In this document: one piece after another, positions 40,222-42,788 of the stretch
How positions within the stretch are numbered: the stretch's first letter is position 1
Layout: every line of letters starts with the position of its first letter
NCBI GenBank assembly: GCA_937965695.1
Contig: CALCKW010000048.1
Span: forward strand, 1 to 42,788
Direction of reading: 5' to 3'
Length of the DNA: 42,788 nucleotides
Origin: an uncultured Granulosicoccaceae bacterium
Lineage (GTDB): Bacteria; Pseudomonadota; Gammaproteobacteria; CALCKW01
Made by a program: the position numbers and the translations under genes
Notes under the pieces: model-generated
Databases searched by the model: none
Seen by the model: only the letters and a program-made list of their open reading frames with translations
Told to the model about the DNA's origin: nothing

Positions 40222-41724
40222 ATGGCCCGAATTGCAATTGCTGGCTTTCAGCATGAAACCAATACTTTTGCGCCCTTAAAAGCCGCCATGGTCGATTTTG
40301 AAATGCGCACCGATTGGCCGCCTTTATGTCGTGGTGAACGGCTGTTGGCTGAGATAGAAGGCGTGCATCTGCCGATAACAGGAGCGTTGCAAGCCCTTAG
40401 TGATGCGGGCCATGCGATAGTGCCACTGCTGTGGGGTTCTGCAACACCAAGCGACTGCGTAACACGCGGCGCTTTCGAAATGATCTGTGGCCAGCTGATG
40501 GATATGCTGGAAGACCAATGGCCAGTGGATGGCTTGTATTTAGACTTGCACGGGGCAATGGTGTGCGAGCATTTGGAAGATGGGGAAGGCGAGTTATTAA
40601 GAAGGTTACGAGACAAGTTCGGAGAGTCATTGCCGATTGCTGTCAGCCTCGATCTGCACGCCAACATTACTTCTGAGATGGTGCAGCACGCCAGTTTAAT
40701 AGACTGTTTTAGAGAGTACCCCCACAACGATATGGGGGAGTGTGGTGCACGCACTGCTAACAGCTTGATCCGACTACTTGAACATGGAGCAAGTTTTACT
40801 GAACACACTGTTTTGCATAAATTGCCTTATCAGATTCCTCTTACTCAGGGTTGTACTTATATAGATCCTTCAAAATCGATATACGAGTTGGTAGATGAGT
40901 ACGCAAAAAACCCTGGCCTAGCGAGCGTGGTGTTTGCCTGTGGTTTTCCTTTGGCTGATATTCATGAGACAGGTCCTGCAATTCTTGTGACGGGAGCTGA
41001 TCAAGAGCAAGTGCAGCTTACTGCCGACACATTGCTTGATGAATTATTGGCGCGCGAGAGCGATTTTGCATTAGTGGCACACAGCCCTCAGGCTGCCATT
41101 GCACGTGCTAAGGAAGTTCTTCCAAAGGCCAGCGGACCAGTGGTATTTGCGGACACGCAAGACAACCCTGGTGGCGGTGGTGCAGGGGATACCGTCGGGA
41201 TATTCAAAGCACTGCTGGCGTCTCAAGTGGACAGCGCAGTTGTTGCGATGGTTGTTGCACCGGAACTTGCCAACGCAGCTCACGCTGCAGGCGTTGGCAA
41301 AATCATAAGTGGCGAGCTAGGCGAATGGAGTGGTTTTACCGGCGAAGAACCCTACCGAGGTGATTTTGGAGTGGTAGCACTTGGGGACGGTAATTGTATT
41401 GGCACAGGACCGATGTGGTTAGGTGCGCAAATGGCCATGGGGCCCAGTGCATTGCTTCGCGTGGGCGGAGTACGAGTGATGGTAGGTTGTGTCAATATGC
41501 AGCTGGCGGATCAATCTATGCTGCGGCATTTAGGGGTGGAGCCCGCCGAAGAGAAAATATTGGTGCTAAAAAGTTCTGTGCACTTTCGCAATGATTTCCA
41601 AGAATTGGCAGAAGAGATATTGGTGGTCGCTAGTCCTGGTCCAGTGACGGCAGACTTGAGTCAGTTGCATTATCGGCGCATTAGGCCAGAGCTTCGTATT
41701 GCGCCTGATATTGGTAGCCGCTAG
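40222..41724 (+). CDS. M81 family metallopeptidase (microcystinase C / MlrC-like)
   Basis: A 500-residue protein of the MlrC family. The N-terminal domain begins MARIAIAGFQHETNTFAPLK and has LYLDLHGAMVCEHLEDGEGELL, the metal-ligand-like SLDLHANIT and the FREYPHNDMGECG block. The C-terminal domain has the diagnostic DTQDNPGGGGAGDTVGIFKALL. Sphingomonad MlrC cleaves linear microcystin fragments, but most homologues act on other, unknown substrates. No signal peptide is seen, so it is cytoplasmic. The ATG has AGAGGAA before it; the frame extends 17 codons upstream. It is a single-gene unit, with no transporter or mlrA/B/D nearby. Confidence 0.93.
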   Translation: MARIAIAGFQHETNTFAPLKAAMVDFEMRTDWPPLCRGERLLAEIEGVHLPITGALQALSDAGHAIVPLLWGSATPSDCVTRGAFEMICGQLMDMLEDQWPVDGLYLDLHGAMVCEHLEDGEGELLRRLRDKFGESLPIAVSLDLHANITSEMVQHASLIDCFREYPHNDMGECGARTANSLIRLLEHGASFTEHTVLHKLPYQIPLTQGCTYIDPSKSIYELVDEYAKNPGLASVVFACGFPLADIHETGPAILVTGADQEQVQLTADTLLDELLARESDFALVAHSPQAAIARAKEVLPKASGPVVFADTQDNPGGGGAGDTVGIFKALLASQVDSAVVAMVVAPELANAAHAAGVGKIISGELGEWSGFTGEEPYRGDFGVVALGDGNCIGTGPMWLGAQMAMGPSALLRVGGVRVMVGCVNMQLADQSMLRHLGVEPAEEKILVLKSSVHFRNDFQELAEEILVVASPGPVTADLSQLHYRRIRPELRIAPDIGSR

Positions 41725-41730
41725 TAAATA

Positions 41731-42276
41731 CTATTTGGAAAATATATCTAGGTACTGGCCATCTGTGTTTAAAGTAATGGTGACGGGCTTGTCACCTTTG
41801 TTGACCCAATACCAACCGTGGTTACCTCCAAATACCGCTTCAATTGTGCCGCTATCTTGCGTTACAGACTCTGCTTTAGAATAACTAATAAAGACACTGT
41901 CGTCTTTATAGACGTCTCCGTGGGTGTCGTGGTAGACGGGCCCACCTTCGCTCTTCCAGGAGTAGTTGGATTCAAATCCCTTGTTCATCACCATTTTTAT
42001 TTCTTGGCTTTGTCCGGGAGCTAATGGGACTTTTATTTCGTGTTGGTTAGAGGGACGGCCTTGCTCGGGAGCATCTGCTTCGGCCATCGCCGTTTTTATT
42101 AGACCCATACGGGTGAGATGCAATCGTTCCCCAACTCCTGTTGGATCGACACCGCGCTCTGCTGGCAACACCACTGTGATCGCTAATAAGCCCACTGTAA
42201 TTGCGGCTGCAAGGGAGCTGAGTAAAAGACGGGTTTTACTTGGTAGCTCTTCTGCTAGTGGTTTTCTGATGTGCAT
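41731..42276 (-). CDS. Transmembrane anchor protein, partner of HupE/UreJ-like protein
   Basis: A 181-residue protein with one N-terminal membrane helix at about residues 17-38 (LLLSSLAAAITVGLLAITVVL). The conserved-looking PAERGVDPTGVGERLHLTRMG motif follows, and then a periplasmic beta-rich domain ending GWYWVNKGDKPVTITLNTDGQY. Proteins called transmembrane anchor proteins share this start and often adjoin a HupE/UreJ-like gene, as here 10 bases upstream on the same strand. The function is not known; I infer a joint membrane complex. The ATG has TAGGAGCT before it. Confidence 0.8.
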   Translation of the reverse strand: MHIRKPLAEELPSKTRLLLSSLAAAITVGLLAITVVLPAERGVDPTGVGERLHLTRMGLIKTAMAEADAPEQGRPSNQHEIKVPLAPGQSQEIKMVMNKGFESNYSWKSEGGPVYHDTHGDVYKDDSVFISYSKAESVTQDSGTIEAVFGGNHGWYWVNKGDKPVTITLNTDGQYLDIFSK

Positions 42277-42286
42277 CTTAGAGCTC

Positions 42287-42788
42287 CTAGGAATGGGACA
42301 TGTATTCGTTGATCTGAAAAACCATCAGCGCTACACCACAGACCATCAACAAGTAGTTTGCGGTTTTAGCCTGTTGCCAAAAACCTTCACTCCTCCGCCA
42401 GAAACCCATAACAATTAGGATGATGGCTAGAGCTATCAACTGGCCAAGCTCAACGCCAATATTGAATGCCAACAAATTGGCTAGCAGACCATTGGCAGGA
42501 ATACCAAATTCTTGGATTTTCGTCGCCAATCCAAAACCGTGCAGCAAACCAAATATAAAAGTAGCCGTTCGAGTATCAGGCGCCCAGCCAAACCACTTCT
42601 TCCACAGACCCAGGTTGTCAGCGGCCTTGTAGATGACTGAGAAACCGATAATAGCGTCGATCAAATACGCGTTGACTTGGATATCCCCGAGCACTCCTGC
42701 CACCATGGTCAAGGAGTGACCGACTGCAAACAACGTGACGTATACCCAGATGTCTCGTGCTTTATAGAGGAAGAAGATCACACCAAGT
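42287..42788 (-). CDS. HupE/UreJ-family membrane protein (N-terminus outside window)
   Basis: The frame is open to the window edge, so this is the C-terminal part of a longer polytopic membrane protein; the first codons read LGVIFFLYKARDIW. The visible 166 residues carry about five membrane helices. They show the HupE/UreJ blocks YVTLFAVGHSLTM, GLLHGFGLA with a conserved histidine, and NIGVELGQLIALAI. HupE and UreJ proteins are linked to nickel or other metal uptake, but this branch pairs with the anchor protein rather than with hydrogenase or urease genes. The metal is therefore not predictable here. Confidence 0.85.
   Translation of the reverse strand, partial: LGVIFFLYKARDIWVYVTLFAVGHSLTMVAGVLGDIQVNAYLIDAIIGFSVIYKAADNLGLWKKWFGWAPDTRTATFIFGLLHGFGLATKIQEFGIPANGLLANLLAFNIGVELGQLIALAIILIVMGFWRRSEGFWQQAKTANYLLMVCGVALMVFQINEYMSHS

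Overview
The window looks like chromosomal DNA of a free-living, probably marine gammaproteobacterium. The order rpsP-rimM-trmD-rplS, the gmhB/acyltransferase pair, a YbiI-type zinc-finger protein, YcgL, HslR, RluF and the overlapping pcnB-folK pair are all typical of that class. The second, Vibrio/Pseudomonas-like EF-G points the same way. I see no phage, IS element, CRISPR array, rRNA or tRNA gene. Genes are dense and lie on both strands in many short operons.

Left part (1-9.4 kb): the end of a glycosyltransferase gene, a stand-alone EF-G with a long structured leader, and a three-gene set (MotA/ZorA-like channel, MotB/ZorB-like OmpA protein, small unknown protein). Then come an unknown membrane-anchored protein, the glutathione-dependent formaldehyde detoxification pair frmA-frmB, a DksA/TraR-type zinc finger and a PlsC-type acyltransferase.

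Middle part (9.6-25.4 kb): an orphan MocA-like nucleotidyltransferase, a predicted outer-membrane protein, the S16/RimM/TrmD/L19 operon, and htpG behind a recognisable heat-shock (sigma-32) promoter. Next are a large GGDEF-EAL protein, two tandem small c-type cytochromes, ycgL and a glutathione-transferase gene divergent from hslR. An ammonium transporter/P-II pair behind a sigma-54-type promoter, pcnB-folK and a ComEA-like secreted HhH protein complete it.

Right part (25.6-42.8 kb): a secreted probable beta-propeller protein, and a thiolase and a 3-hydroxyacyl-CoA dehydrogenase separated by a ClC-family gene and a globin. An AT-rich gene-poor stretch of about 1 kb leads into a GlyGly-CTERM trypsin-like protease with an inserted PA-like domain, coupled to a small lipoprotein. 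The minus-strand run rluF, gmhB, acyltransferase, trmH follows. Last are a DUF302 protein, a low-molecular-weight phosphatase-like gene with a doubtful 5' end, an M81 (MlrC) metallopeptidase, and a membrane-anchor/HupE-UreJ pair cut by the window edge.

The best candidates for something undescribed are the ZorAB-like channel module without ZorC/D/E (3.27-5.15 kb) and the nested PA-in-trypsin protease with its translationally coupled lipoprotein (33.3-35.3 kb). Function calls rest on motif and family recall only; no searches were run.
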